Counted from the first letter of the stretch, positions 1-7,046 are shown. The stretch is DNA of 11,256 nucleotides from Desulfatirhabdium butyrativorans (GCA_020718785.1 DYRK01000026.1:10950-22205); one strand, 5' to 3'. A program made the numbers and translations. The notes: generated by a model from the sequence alone, not told the origin.

Positions 1-2
1 AA

Positions 3-98
3 GGATTTGAGAAAGGAATCCAGAAGGGAATTGAAAAAGGAATCCAAAAAGGAATCCAAAAAGGAATCCAAAAAGGAATTGAAAAGGGAATTGAAAAA
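3..98 (+). repeat. 12-bp in-frame tandem repeat (8 units)
   Basis: Eight consecutive 12-bp units of the type GGAATYSAAAAR encode G-I-(E/Q)-K over and over (first unit GFEK). The units alternate between Glu (GAA) and Gln (CAA/CAG) forms, and the middle copies (about 39-74) are identical at the DNA level. The array stays in frame, so gain or loss of a unit would change protein length by four residues without a frameshift. The array may continue to the left of the window. Confidence 0.9.
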
Positions 99-230
99 GG
101 ACGCGTTATGGCTTTGGAGGAAACAGCGAAAAATCTCCTGCGTTCCGGCTTTCTGACTAAAAAACAGATCGCCGGGTTCACAGGTCTGAGCATGAAAAAG
201 ATCAATGAGCTTGCAAAGTCTTTGGATTGA
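3..230 (+). CDS. C-terminal fragment of an Rpn/PD-(D/E)XK nuclease-family (transposase-like) protein
   Basis: The reading frame is open from the first base and ends in TGA at 228-230; the start lies outside the window. The 75 visible residues begin with eight copies of a four-residue unit of the type G-I-(E/Q)-K (the first copy is GFEK), then GRVMALEETAKNLLRSGF and a short helical end resembling a helix-turn-helix (KKQIAGFTGLSMKKINELA). A GI(E/Q)K-repeat linker followed by this sort of helical tail is what I know from the C-termini of Rpn (recombination-promoting nuclease, YhgA-like) proteins and related Rpn-type PD-(D/E)XK proteins. The catalytic domain is not visible, so the family call rests on the tail alone. 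It ends 16 nt before mpl on the same strand. It could be intact or already truncated upstream. Confidence 0.6.
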   Translation, partial: GFEKGIQKGIEKGIQKGIQKGIQKGIEKGIEKGRVMALEETAKNLLRSGFLTKKQIAGFTGLSMKKINELAKSLD

Positions 231-246
231 AAAAATGAGATGAGAT

Positions 247-1668
247 ATGAATCTGACAAACAACCGAATCCCTGACAATGTAAAAAAAATACATCTGATT
301 GCTGTCTGCGGAACGGCAATGGCTGCGCTGGCATGTATGCTCAGAGACATGGGCTTTGAAGTCACGGGTTCCGATCACGGAATATATCCGCCCATGAGTG
401 ATTTTCTTGCCCGCAAACATATCAAAGTGACCGAAGGCTTTGACGAAAAGAATCTTGCCTATAGCCCTGATCTCGTAGTCGTAGGCAATGCTGTAACAAA
501 AGAGAATCCTGAAGCAAAGGAAATGTTCAGGCTGGGGCTGCCGTTCTGCTCTATGCCTCAGGCTGTCAACCGTTTTCTCGCACAGGGCAAAAAAGCCATA
601 GTCGTTACAGGTACGCACGGCAAGACTACGACCTCTTCTCTGGCAGCATGGATGCTTGAGAAAGCCGGATATGATCCCTCGTTTATCATCGGCGGCATTT
701 TGAAAAATTTTGACAGCAATTATCGCTCCGGCAAAGGAGAATTTATCGTTATCGAAGGAGACGAATACGATACGGCATTTTTCGACAAGGGCCCGAAATT
801 TATGCATTATGATCCCTTCATCGCTATCCTTACGAGCGTCGAATTCGACCATGCGGATATCTTTCGTGATCTGGATCATGTAAAAGAAGCTTTTGACCGC
901 TTGATCTCCCGTATTTCTCCGAGTCATAGCCTGCTGGCATTCGACAAAGATGAAAATGTGAGCGGATTGCTTGCAGACCGGCGCTGCCGTGTTCTGAGAT
1001 ACGGGAAAAGTACAGATTCGCATTGGCAGATCGGAAATATGACTGTCAGACCGCCGTTTACAGTATTCGAAGTTCTGAAAAAAGGAAAACTATTCGGGAC
1101 ATTCGAAGCAAGGCTCATGGGAGAACATAATCTCCTGAATGCCTTATCTGTCATTGCCGTAGCCTGTCAATTGGAAATACCGGTTCCGGTGATTGCCGCC
1201 GCACTGGAGACATTTGATGGAGTAAAAAGACGGCAGGAAATACGCGGGCAGAAGCGGGGTATCACCGTTATGGACGACTTTGCTCATCACCCTACTGCGG
1301 TAAGAGAAACGCTTAGGGCGGTGAAGCCTTTTTATCCGACAAGCCGAATCATTGCCGTATTCGAACCCAGAACCAATTCCAGTATGCGGAAAGTCTTTCA
1401 GGATGTGTATCCGCTTTGCTTTGACTCGGCGGATCTGATCTGCATCCGAAAGCCTTCCCGTTTGGATAAAATTCCTGCGGATCAGCGGTTTTCCTCTGAA
1501 AAGCTTGCGGATGATCTCAGAACTGTGGGAAAAGAGGCATATCATTTCCCGGATACGGATACGATTATTGATTTTTTAGTGAAAGAAGCCGAAGCCCCGG
1601 ACCTGATTCTGATTATGTCCAACGGCGGTTTTGACAATATTCATGAGCGATTGCTGAACGCATTATGA
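247..1668 (+). CDS. mpl: UDP-N-acetylmuramate:L-alanyl-gamma-D-glutamyl-meso-diaminopimelate ligase (Mpl)
   Basis: Mur-ligase family enzyme of 473 aa (E. coli Mpl is about 457). In peptidoglycan recycling Mpl joins the recovered tripeptide L-Ala-gamma-D-Glu-meso-DAP to UDP-MurNAc with ATP in the cytoplasm, bypassing MurC, MurD and MurE. An N-terminal Rossmann-like UDP-binding part (residues about 14-115) carries AVCGTAMAALA and TGSDHGIYPPMSD. The ATP P-loop TGTHGKTTT is at 121-129, EGDEYDTAFFDK at 170-181 in the central domain, GEHNLLNAL at 292-300, and the C-terminal domain has DDFAHHPTA (343-351) and EPRTNSSMR (373-381). EYDTAFFDK, EPRTNSSM and the closing SNGGFDNIH favour Mpl over MurC. 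ATG 247 is chosen because an upstream in-frame ATG at 235 runs at once into TGA; the ribosome binding site is weak. It heads a run of five same-strand genes. All expected motifs are intact. Confidence 0.93.
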   Translation: MNLTNNRIPDNVKKIHLIAVCGTAMAALACMLRDMGFEVTGSDHGIYPPMSDFLARKHIKVTEGFDEKNLAYSPDLVVVGNAVTKENPEAKEMFRLGLPFCSMPQAVNRFLAQGKKAIVVTGTHGKTTTSSLAAWMLEKAGYDPSFIIGGILKNFDSNYRSGKGEFIVIEGDEYDTAFFDKGPKFMHYDPFIAILTSVEFDHADIFRDLDHVKEAFDRLISRISPSHSLLAFDKDENVSGLLADRRCRVLRYGKSTDSHWQIGNMTVRPPFTVFEVLKKGKLFGTFEARLMGEHNLLNALSVIAVACQLEIPVPVIAAALETFDGVKRRQEIRGQKRGITVMDDFAHHPTAVRETLRAVKPFYPTSRIIAVFEPRTNSSMRKVFQDVYPLCFDSADLICIRKPSRLDKIPADQRFSSEKLADDLRTVGKEAYHFPDTDTIIDFLVKEAEAPDLILIMSNGGFDNIHERLLNAL

Positions 1669-1677
1669 AACAGAAAT

Positions 1678-1701
1678 GTTCCCAAGCTGGGGCTTGGGAA
1701 C
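1678..1701. repeat. Perfect palindromic repeat between mpl and the next gene
   Basis: GTTCCCAAGC (1678-1687) and GCTTGGGAAC (1692-1701) are exact inverse complements around a 4-nt loop TGGG. The hairpin begins 10 nt after the mpl stop and ends 5 nt before the ribosome binding site of the next gene. Palindromes of this GTTCCCAAGC type occur, to my knowledge, as dispersed repeats in several environmental bacteria. In an operon mRNA it could stabilise the upstream message or influence translation of the downstream gene. It lacks a following T tract, so it is not a good intrinsic terminator. Confidence 0.75.
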
Positions 1702-1720
1702 GAGAGAAGGAGATATACTC

Positions 1721-2110
1721 ATGCCGATACATTCTGTCAGCGCACTGTTTACACGAGAAAAATTGGATATGCTCTTTCCCAAAGATCGGGCAGACTCTTT
1801 TTTTGAGGCGATTTTCGGCGATGCCAGCGAAGGTTCATACGATATCAGTTTGGAATTCAAAACGCAGACCCGGGACCGACTCGAATTCGAATTTCATCTC
1901 AAGCAGAGACCCGGCAAATGTCTTGCCTGCAACCTCACCTACGGGTTGCCGACCGTATTTTCCCGGCATCCGGTAATCAATGTCAAAGGATTGGTTCAGG
2001 AAATCTTATGCCTGCTGGACGGAGCTTCGGGCAGCAAATGGCAATTGGGGAGTACACGGGAAATTTCCAGAAACCTCCACATCATTCCGCTGACCGTTTT
2101 TTGCGGATAA
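1721..2110 (+). CDS. Small conserved protein of unknown function (129 aa)
   Basis: ATG 1721 is chosen over the in-frame ATG at 1676 because a strong ribosome binding site (AAGGAGA, 1707-1713) lies 7 nt upstream; the longer version would read through the palindromic repeat. The protein is soluble-looking, with no signal peptide or membrane segment. The N-terminal part is helical and acidic (REKLDMLFPKDRADSFFEA, then FGDASEGSYDISLEF). The centre has KQRPGKCLACNLTYG with a C-x2-C pair (Cys67, Cys70), then VFSRHPVINVKGLV. It resembles short proteins I recall from sulfate-reducing deltaproteobacteria, some of which carry a meaningless homeobox product name in databases; that is recollection, not a search. 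A lone C-x2-C pair is not enough for a zinc ribbon by itself. It sits inside the mpl-to-hutH cluster, 52 nt after mpl and 14 nt before the hydrolase. Confidence 0.75.
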   Translation: MPIHSVSALFTREKLDMLFPKDRADSFFEAIFGDASEGSYDISLEFKTQTRDRLEFEFHLKQRPGKCLACNLTYGLPTVFSRHPVINVKGLVQEILCLLDGASGSKWQLGSTREISRNLHIIPLTVFCG

Positions 2111-2124
2111 GTATCCCTGAGACA

Positions 2125-2850
2125 ATGACAAAACTTACTGAAATCGCCTGTTTAGTTTCAATTCTTTTCATGGATGCTGTTTTTGCTCATGAGACGAATG
2201 CCGGGGATTATGTAGTATTGCTTCACGGATTAGGGCGGACTTCGAACTCATTGAAAAAAATGGAAGACCGCCTGAAACTTATAGGCTATGATGTTCTCAA
2301 CATTGACTACCCGTCGAGAAGATACAGCATTCAGACATTGACCGAAAAGTTCATAAAAACAGCGATAGAAAGTCATTGCAAGGATAAGACAAAGAAAATA
2401 CACTTTGTGACGCATTCGATGGGCGGAATAATTGTGAGATATTATCTGCAAACCTGTCAGACAGAGAATATCGGCAGAATCGTCATGGTGTCTCCGCCGA
2501 ATCAGGGCAGCGAAGTAGTTGACGTTTTAAAGCATAGTCATATTGTCCGAAACTTCATGGGTCCTTCTTTTGAGCAGTTAAGCACCGATCCGGCCGGCTT
2601 TACCAATATGCTGGCCGAACCCAGAGCCGAAACAGGAGTCATTGCCGGAAGACGCTCGCTCAATCTGATCAATTCCTTGATAATACCCGGAGAAGATGAC
2701 GGAAAGGTATCTGTAAGGCGTTCAAAATTGAAAAACATGAAAGATTTTCTTGTTGTAAATCGGACACATCCGTTTATAATGATAGCCGATGAAGTCATAG
2801 AATCTGTGGTCAATTTCTTGGAAACAGGGAAATTCAGAGGGATACAATGA
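2125..2850 (+). CDS. Exported lipase-like alpha/beta hydrolase
   Basis: Serine hydrolase of 241 aa. The oxyanion-hole region is LLHGLGRTS (32-40), the nucleophile elbow THSMGG (96-101, Ser98), the acid probably Asp191 or Asp192 in PGEDDGKVS, and the base probably His215 in NRTHPF. VSPPNQGSE (122-130) is typical of the PGAP1-like/triacylglycerol lipase group, and the substrate is likely an ester or lipid. The first 21 residues (MTKLTEIACLVSILFMDAVFA) look like a Sec signal peptide with cleavage after AVFA, so action in the periplasm or outside is inferred. The frame is open from 1918, but that extension overlaps the preceding gene and is not protein-like; ATG 2125 gives the signal peptide and starts 14 nt after the previous stop, although the ribosome binding site is weak. 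The stop overlaps the next start as ATGA. Confidence 0.85.
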   Translation: MTKLTEIACLVSILFMDAVFAHETNAGDYVVLLHGLGRTSNSLKKMEDRLKLIGYDVLNIDYPSRRYSIQTLTEKFIKTAIESHCKDKTKKIHFVTHSMGGIIVRYYLQTCQTENIGRIVMVSPPNQGSEVVDVLKHSHIVRNFMGPSFEQLSTDPAGFTNMLAEPRAETGVIAGRRSLNLINSLIIPGEDDGKVSVRRSKLKNMKDFLVVNRTHPFIMIADEVIESVVNFLETGKFRGIQ

Positions 2851-3368
2851 AAGTAACTATGCTGATGGCAATGACTCTTGACGGAAAAATCGGAAAACAT
2901 CCCGACCATTTTCCGGATTGGACCGGCAAAGCCGATAAAAAGCTGTTTGTTGAACTGACGCGGAAAGCCGGGGTTGTTATTATGGGATCAAAAACCTTTG
3001 ATACCATCGGCATTCCTCTGCCTGGCAGAAAAAATGTTATTTTGACTCGTAATAGAAGCCGCAAATCCGAATGGGATAATCTGCTTTTCACCGATGCCTC
3101 TCCGAAAGAGATTGTGTCAAATCTCGAAAAAGAGGGATTTGCAGAGGCAATTCTTGCCGGAGGAGCGCGGATCAATTCGCTTTTTGCCGAGGATAATCTC
3201 ATAGATGAAATTATCGTGACGATTTCCCCGAAAATTTTCGGTACGGGAATGTCTCTTTTCTCTTCCGAACTTTCCTTAGAATTAGAACTGAAAGAAATGA
3301 AACAAAGCGACCGGAATCTGGTTTTCCTTAAATACAATATCCTGAAACAAGCATATCTGAAGGATTGA
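2847..3368 (+). CDS. Dihydrofolate reductase-fold protein (DHFR/RibD-C family)
   Basis: The 173 aa length matches single-domain DHFR-like reductases (159-180 aa). The family pattern is visible: MLMAMTLDGKIG at the N-terminus, DWTGKADKKLFVELT with an acidic residue (Asp30) near the position of the folate-binding aspartate of DHFR, VVIMGSKTFDTIG (43-55), PLPGRKNVILTR (57-68) and the NADPH-binding glycine segment LAGGARINSLF (103-113). The fold uses NADPH to reduce dihydrofolate in true DHFRs or a pyrimidine intermediate in RibD. The sequence cannot settle whether this one is a real FolA or a more general family member; the TLDGKIG start leans to the RibD-C-like group. Translation is probably coupled to the hydrolase (ATGA overlap at 2847-2850), with AGAGG upstream as the ribosome binding site. 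It ends 8 nt before hutH. Confidence 0.85.
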   Translation: MKVTMLMAMTLDGKIGKHPDHFPDWTGKADKKLFVELTRKAGVVIMGSKTFDTIGIPLPGRKNVILTRNRSRKSEWDNLLFTDASPKEIVSNLEKEGFAEAILAGGARINSLFAEDNLIDEIIVTISPKIFGTGMSLFSSELSLELELKEMKQSDRNLVFLKYNILKQAYLKD

Positions 3369-3376
3369 GAAAACTC

Positions 3377-4906
3377 ATGAAAGAAATTATCTTGGATACG
3401 GACGGAATGAGCCTTGAAAACCTCGCAGATATTGCAAGGCGAGGGGCAAAAGTCCGATTGAGCAATGCAGCCCAAGAGCGGATTGTCAGTACCCGTAAGC
3501 TCATTCAAAAATGGATAGAGGAAGAGAAAAGGGTTTACGGAATTACTACGGGATTCGGCGCGTTGAGCGATATCGCAATTTCCAAGAATGACACCCGCCG
3601 GCTTCAGGAAAATATTCTGATGAGTCATGCCGCGGGCGTGGGAAATCTTTTTGACGAAGAAACCGTCCGGGCGATCATGGCTCTCAGACTCAAAGACTTT
3701 GCGCGGGGTCATTCGGGAATCTGCCTTGAAACCGTGCTGCTGCTTACGGAAATGCTCAACCGGGGAATTTTTCCTTCTGTTCCTGAAAAAGGCTCAGTGG
3801 GCGCAAGCGGCGACCTGGTTCCCCTCGCTCATCTCTCTTTAGTTTTGATCGGATTGGGAGAGGCTTTTTATGAGGGACGGCGAATGACCGGAGCCGAAGC
3901 CCTCAATATGGCAGGACTGAAAGCAATCCGGCTGGAATCCGCGGAAGGGCTTGCGCTTGTAAACGGCACGCAAGTAATGACCGCAGTGGGCGGATTGGCG
4001 GTTTACGATGCCCTGATGCTCTCAAAACTTGCCGATATTGCAGCTTCCATGAGCCTTGAAGTCCTGATGGGCAGCCGCACGGAATTCAACCCGAAAATTC
4101 ATCAGGTACGACCTCATCCGGGGCAGGCATATACTGCGGACAATATGTTCCGAATCACGAGGAACAGCGAAATCGTAACCTCTCATAAAGACTGCTGCCG
4201 GATTCAGGATGCTTATACTCTGCGCTGTTCCCCGCAGGTTCACGGTGCGAGTAAAGATGCCATGGATTATGTACTCCGAGTCGTGGAAACCGAAATGAAT
4301 TCCTCCACCGATAATCCGCTGATTTTCTGCGAATCCGAGGAATTCCTCTCCGGCGGAAATTTTCACGGACAGCCCATCGCGCTGGCTCTTGATTTTCTGA
4401 GCATGGCTGTGGCAGAATTGGCAAATATCTCGGAACGCCGCATTGAGCGGCTTGTGAATCCGAAATTAAGCGGACTTCCTGCCTTTCTTGTGAGTGACGG
4501 CGGGCTGAATTCAGGCTTTATGATTGCTCAGTACACAGCCGCGGCTTTGGTTTCCGAAAACAAAATTCTCTCCCATCCCGCGTGTGTGGATTCCATTCCT
4601 ACATCTGCCAATAAAGAAGATCATGTGTCTATGGGAACCGTTGCCGCACGGAAATGCAGAGAAATCGTGAAAAATGCAGAAAATGTCATTGCCATTGAAC
4701 TCTTGTGCGCGGCGCAGGCTCTGGACCTTTTTACAAATATGAAACCCGGGGAGGGAACCCGCGCGGCATATCAGGCGATCCGGGAGGCGGTTTCCCATTT
4801 GGACAAAGACCGCATTCTGTCCAAAGACATTGAAACGGTCAGGCATATTATGAAAAGCGGAAAAATTTCGGATCCGGTCCAGCGCGCGGTGGGAAAACTC
4901 CGATAA
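3377..4906 (+). CDS. hutH: Histidine ammonia-lyase (histidase)
   Basis: Aromatic amino acid lyase of 509 aa, the usual HutH length. It converts L-histidine to trans-urocanate and ammonia in the cytoplasm, the first step of histidine breakdown. The Ala-Ser-Gly that forms the MIO prosthetic group is at 143-145 within GSVGASGDLVPLAH. The active-site TTGFG is at 57-61, QVHG at 287-290, STDNPL at 310-315 and GGNFHG at 326-331. Two residues that mark histidase rather than tyrosine or phenylalanine lyase are present: Ser83-His84 in LMSHAAGVG and Glu414 in ANKEDHVSMG. The frame opens at a TTG at 3365, but ATG 3377 gives a normal N-terminus and avoids overlapping the ribosome binding site; AAGGA at 3360-3364 lies 12 nt upstream. 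No hutU, hutI, hutG or hutC is nearby. Last gene of the cluster. Confidence 0.94.
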   Translation: MKEIILDTDGMSLENLADIARRGAKVRLSNAAQERIVSTRKLIQKWIEEEKRVYGITTGFGALSDIAISKNDTRRLQENILMSHAAGVGNLFDEETVRAIMALRLKDFARGHSGICLETVLLLTEMLNRGIFPSVPEKGSVGASGDLVPLAHLSLVLIGLGEAFYEGRRMTGAEALNMAGLKAIRLESAEGLALVNGTQVMTAVGGLAVYDALMLSKLADIAASMSLEVLMGSRTEFNPKIHQVRPHPGQAYTADNMFRITRNSEIVTSHKDCCRIQDAYTLRCSPQVHGASKDAMDYVLRVVETEMNSSTDNPLIFCESEEFLSGGNFHGQPIALALDFLSMAVAELANISERRIERLVNPKLSGLPAFLVSDGGLNSGFMIAQYTAAALVSENKILSHPACVDSIPTSANKEDHVSMGTVAARKCREIVKNAENVIAIELLCAAQALDLFTNMKPGEGTRAAYQAIREAVSHLDKDRILSKDIETVRHIMKSGKISDPVQRAVGKLR

Positions 4907-4925
4907 GTTACCACGCCGAAGTCAT

Positions 4926-4958
4926 GTAGGTTGGGTTGAGGAACGAAACCCAACCTAC
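4926..4958. repeat. 33-bp inverted repeat downstream of hutH
   Basis: GTAGGTTGGGTT (4926-4937) and AACCCAACCTAC (4947-4958) are exact inverse complements around a 9-nt loop GAGGAACGA. It starts 19 nt after the hutH stop. This GTAGGTTGGGTT-type hairpin resembles a dispersed repeat that I know from many bacterial intergenic regions. The stem is strong enough to protect the 3' end of the operon mRNA, but no T run follows, so Rho-independent termination is not supported. Confidence 0.8.
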
Positions 4959-4968
4959 GGAACTGTTT

Positions 4969-4994
4969 GCGTCCGGTTCACGCCATCGTTAGGC
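4969..4994 (-). other. attC-like half site (integron recombination site remnant)
   Basis: Read on the minus strand this is GCCTAAC (the RYYYAAC box), a 5-nt spacer, then CGTGAACCGGACGC, which matches the left half (R''-L'') of integron attC sites as I know them. On the plus strand it ends in GTTAGGC, fitting GTTRRRY. It begins 36 nt past the end of the minus-strand RHS remnant, the position an attC would take after a cassette gene. The matching distal half is not recognisable; the place of the variable stem is taken by the hairpin at 4926-4958. It may be a chance match or a truncated site. Confidence 0.3.
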
Positions 4995-5030
4995 ATATTA
5001 TCATTCAATTTTGGTTTTTTTTGGCACAGA

Positions 5031-5524
5031 TTATGCATACACAATTTGAAATTTTTCAACCGTCAATGTTTTTAAATCATTGATATAATCGCCGGCATTG
5101 TTCAGATGCTTGTCGGCTTCACGCTGTGCAGGCTGATACTTATATGTCCGGGTGTCACTGTTTGCATTTGCGGAACTGATGAGATCGCCATATTCATCAT
5201 AAGAATACTGCAACGCCCGACCGGTATGGTCTGTCACATTAGCAATTTTTCCGTTAACACCTTTTGTAAAAATCAGGCTTCGCCGTCATCCGCAGATACA
5301 CGAGAAATACATCCGTCAACATATGTTATGCTTATTTTCTTTCCATTTTCGTCAGATATTTCCGTCAAACGTCCGTCCGCATTAAAAAGATAGGTATATC
5401 CGTCCTAAAGGCGCACGAGCCATAATCCATTTTCATCCAAGCCGTCCCAATAGACAGTATTTGTTCCGGCAGGGAAAGCTTGTCTGTTGACATAAAAAAC
5501 AAATAGATAAAAAATTAGTTCCAT
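5031..5524 (-). pseudogene. Decayed N-terminal fragment of an RHS/YD-repeat protein
   Basis: On the minus strand ATG 5524 starts a hydrophobic stretch (MELIFYLFVFYVNRQAFPAG, like a worn signal peptide), then TNTVYWDGLDENGLWLVRL, and a TAG at 5405-5407 interrupts the frame. The same frame continues past the stop with DGYTYLFNADGRLTEISDEN and ITYVDGCISRVSADDG. A shift near 5278-5285, consistent with loss of one base, moves the rest to another frame: SLIFTKGVNGKIANVTDHTG, then LQYSYDEYGDLISSANA and DTRTYKY. These are classic YD/RHS repeat phrases of large exported or toxin-delivery wall proteins. After TYKY the similarity stops and the frame runs to 5031 with unrelated sequence. Only the first ~110 codons of what should be a gene of a thousand or more survive. 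The parts collapse into one continuous RHS reading if the stop and shift are ignored, so this is a pseudogene rather than chance. Confidence 0.8.
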
Positions 5525-5847
5525 ATATTATATCATTTTTCCAGATTTTCGGGAATCATTGCCGACCTTATTTTTATCGCATAATTTATTTATTTTTATA
5601 ATATAATTTATAAAAAGTCCGCGCAAAGAAAAAATTGCAAAATTTCGGTCTGTGTTCGAAAAACGCCGCCCGATCTCCTTATAATGCAAAGGCGGAACGG
5701 TCGGCGTATCATTTTCCCGCGGGCGATAAAATTTCCGGCACAGGATTGTTGACAGCAGATGCATAATCCTATACGCTGACAAATCAGACTGATGTTTGAG
5801 ACGTTCATGGAGTTTATAAAATTTAATTGTAAAATCAGGTGGATAAA
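5525..5847. other. AT-rich intergenic region with a 24-bp hairpin
   Basis: I see no gene here. An open minus-strand frame (5528-5782) has no recognisable motif. TTTTTATAA (5593-5601) and TTATAAAAA (5608-5616) form a 9-bp stem with a 6-nt loop. The right edge holds the ribosome binding site AGGTGG (5837-5842) of the kinase gene. A TTGAGA (5796-5801) and several AT hexamers (5815-5827) lie upstream of it, but the spacings are poor, so no promoter is called. Confidence 0.5.
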
Positions 5848-6999
5848 ATGACAGATAAACGATGGCGGATACTTGTTGTTGACGATGAGCCTAACAATCT
5901 TCAATTGATGATGCAGGTTCTCAATGACCATTACCAACTGGCTTTTGCCGCAAACGGCAGCAAAGCCATTGAAATTGCTCAGAAATTGGAAACCGATCTC
6001 ATTCTTCTGGATATTATGATGCCTGATATGGACGGATACGAAGTTTGCAGAAAACTGAAGGCTGAGGAAATGACCCGGAATATCCCGGTTATTTTTGTAA
6101 CAGCCAGAGATGACATTGAGGATGAAACCAAAGGGCTTGAATTCGGAGCCATTGATTATATTGCAAAACCGATCAGTCCTTCGATTGTCAAAGCCAGAGT
6201 GAAAAATCATATTGAGCTGAAAATCGCCCGTGAAAAAATTGAAAAGCAGAAAAAAAGGCTTGAAGATCAGAACAGAGAACTGCTCAACGCCGCCCAGTTC
6301 CGCGAGGACGTGGAACGCATTACCCGGCATGATCTCAAGACTCCGCTGAATGCGATCATCGCTCTCCCCCAATTCATCAGGATGGAAGGCAATCTGTCAG
6401 AAGATCAGACAGATAATCTCAAAATGATTGAGGAATCCGGATTGAGAATGCTCAACATGATAAATCTTTCTTTGGACCTTTTCAGGATGGAAAGAGGGAT
6501 GTATCAGTTTCAGCCCGACATGGTAAATATATTGAAAATTATTAATAAAATAATAAATGAAATGCGGTATTTCATAGAGATGAAAGGCCTTTCTGTAAAT
6601 ATCCTGCTCAACGGAAATCCCGCAGGCAATAAGGATGTATTTTTACAGGGAGAAACACTTCTGTGTTATTCCATGCTGGCAAACCTGATTAAAAATGCTT
6701 TTGAGGCATCGCCTGAAAAAGAACAGCTGACCATTGCAATTGATGGCAGTAATGACAGGACGTGTATTATAAGTATTCACAACAAGGGCGCAGTACCTGA
6801 AGATATTCGGGACAGATTCTTTGAAAAATATATAACTTCAGGGAAGAAATCCGGCGTCGGTCTCGGAACATACTCTGCCAGACTGATTGCCGAAATACAG
6901 GGCGGAAGTATTGATATGGATACATCGGATGAAAAAGGAACAACCGTGACTGTGCGGCTTTCTAAAGGTGAGGACGGATCGTCCGGCGGAAGGATATGA
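5848..6999 (+). CDS. Response regulator-histidine kinase fusion (REC-HisKA-HATPase)
   Basis: Cytoplasmic signalling protein of 383 aa with no membrane segment or signal peptide. The N-terminal receiver domain (about 6-122) has the acidic pair VDDE (11-14), the phospho-acceptor Asp55 in LLDIMMPDMDG, Thr85 and Lys107 in AKPIS. A coiled coil rich in K, E and R (about 122-150) leads to the dimerisation/phospho-acceptor helix with His161 in RHDLKTPLN. The ATP-binding domain has the N box NLIKNAFEAS (279-288), HNKG (311-314) and GVGLGT (336-341). All catalytic residues are present, so it should autophosphorylate. The receiver probably gates the kinase or takes phosphate from another kinase. ATG 5848 is preferred over GTG 5839 because AGGTGG lies 5 nt before it and overlaps the GTG. 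It stands alone, without an adjacent regulator gene, so partner and signal cannot be inferred. Confidence 0.92.
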   Translation: MTDKRWRILVVDDEPNNLQLMMQVLNDHYQLAFAANGSKAIEIAQKLETDLILLDIMMPDMDGYEVCRKLKAEEMTRNIPVIFVTARDDIEDETKGLEFGAIDYIAKPISPSIVKARVKNHIELKIAREKIEKQKKRLEDQNRELLNAAQFREDVERITRHDLKTPLNAIIALPQFIRMEGNLSEDQTDNLKMIEESGLRMLNMINLSLDLFRMERGMYQFQPDMVNILKIINKIINEMRYFIEMKGLSVNILLNGNPAGNKDVFLQGETLLCYSMLANLIKNAFEASPEKEQLTIAIDGSNDRTCIISIHNKGAVPEDIRDRFFEKYITSGKKSGVGLGTYSARLIAEIQGGSIDMDTSDEKGTTVTVRLSKGEDGSSGGRI

Positions 7000-7013
7000 C
7001 AGATGCGTCTGTC
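6972..7013 (+). other. Two adjacent hairpins at the 3' end of the kinase gene
   Basis: GGACG-GAT-CGTCC (6972-6984) lies in the last codons, and GACAGA-TGCG-TCTGTC (6998-7013) spans the stop codon. Both stems are perfect. No T run follows, so they may act as 3' mRNA ends only in a Rho-dependent or protective sense. Confidence 0.3.
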
Positions 7014-7046
7014 CGGAAAGAGGGATTTGATTTCAGATTCAATCCG

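Noticed and set aside
3..98. Short regular repeats as a CRISPR array
   Set aside because: Units are 12 bp and contiguous without spacers, and lie in frame within a coding sequence.
202..1023. Long minus-strand open frame opposite mpl
   Set aside because: It overlaps a clear Mur-ligase gene, has no recognisable motif and is a shadow frame.
2834..3712. Long minus-strand open frame opposite the DHFR-like and hutH genes
   Set aside because: Both plus-strand genes are well supported; the minus translation has no domain pattern.
4926..4958. Hairpin after hutH as an intrinsic terminator
   Set aside because: The stem is strong but no T run follows; it fits a dispersed repeat better.
5528..5782. 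84-aa minus-strand frame upstream of the RHS remnant
   Set aside because: No ribosome binding site or family motif; the composition looks like translated intergenic DNA.
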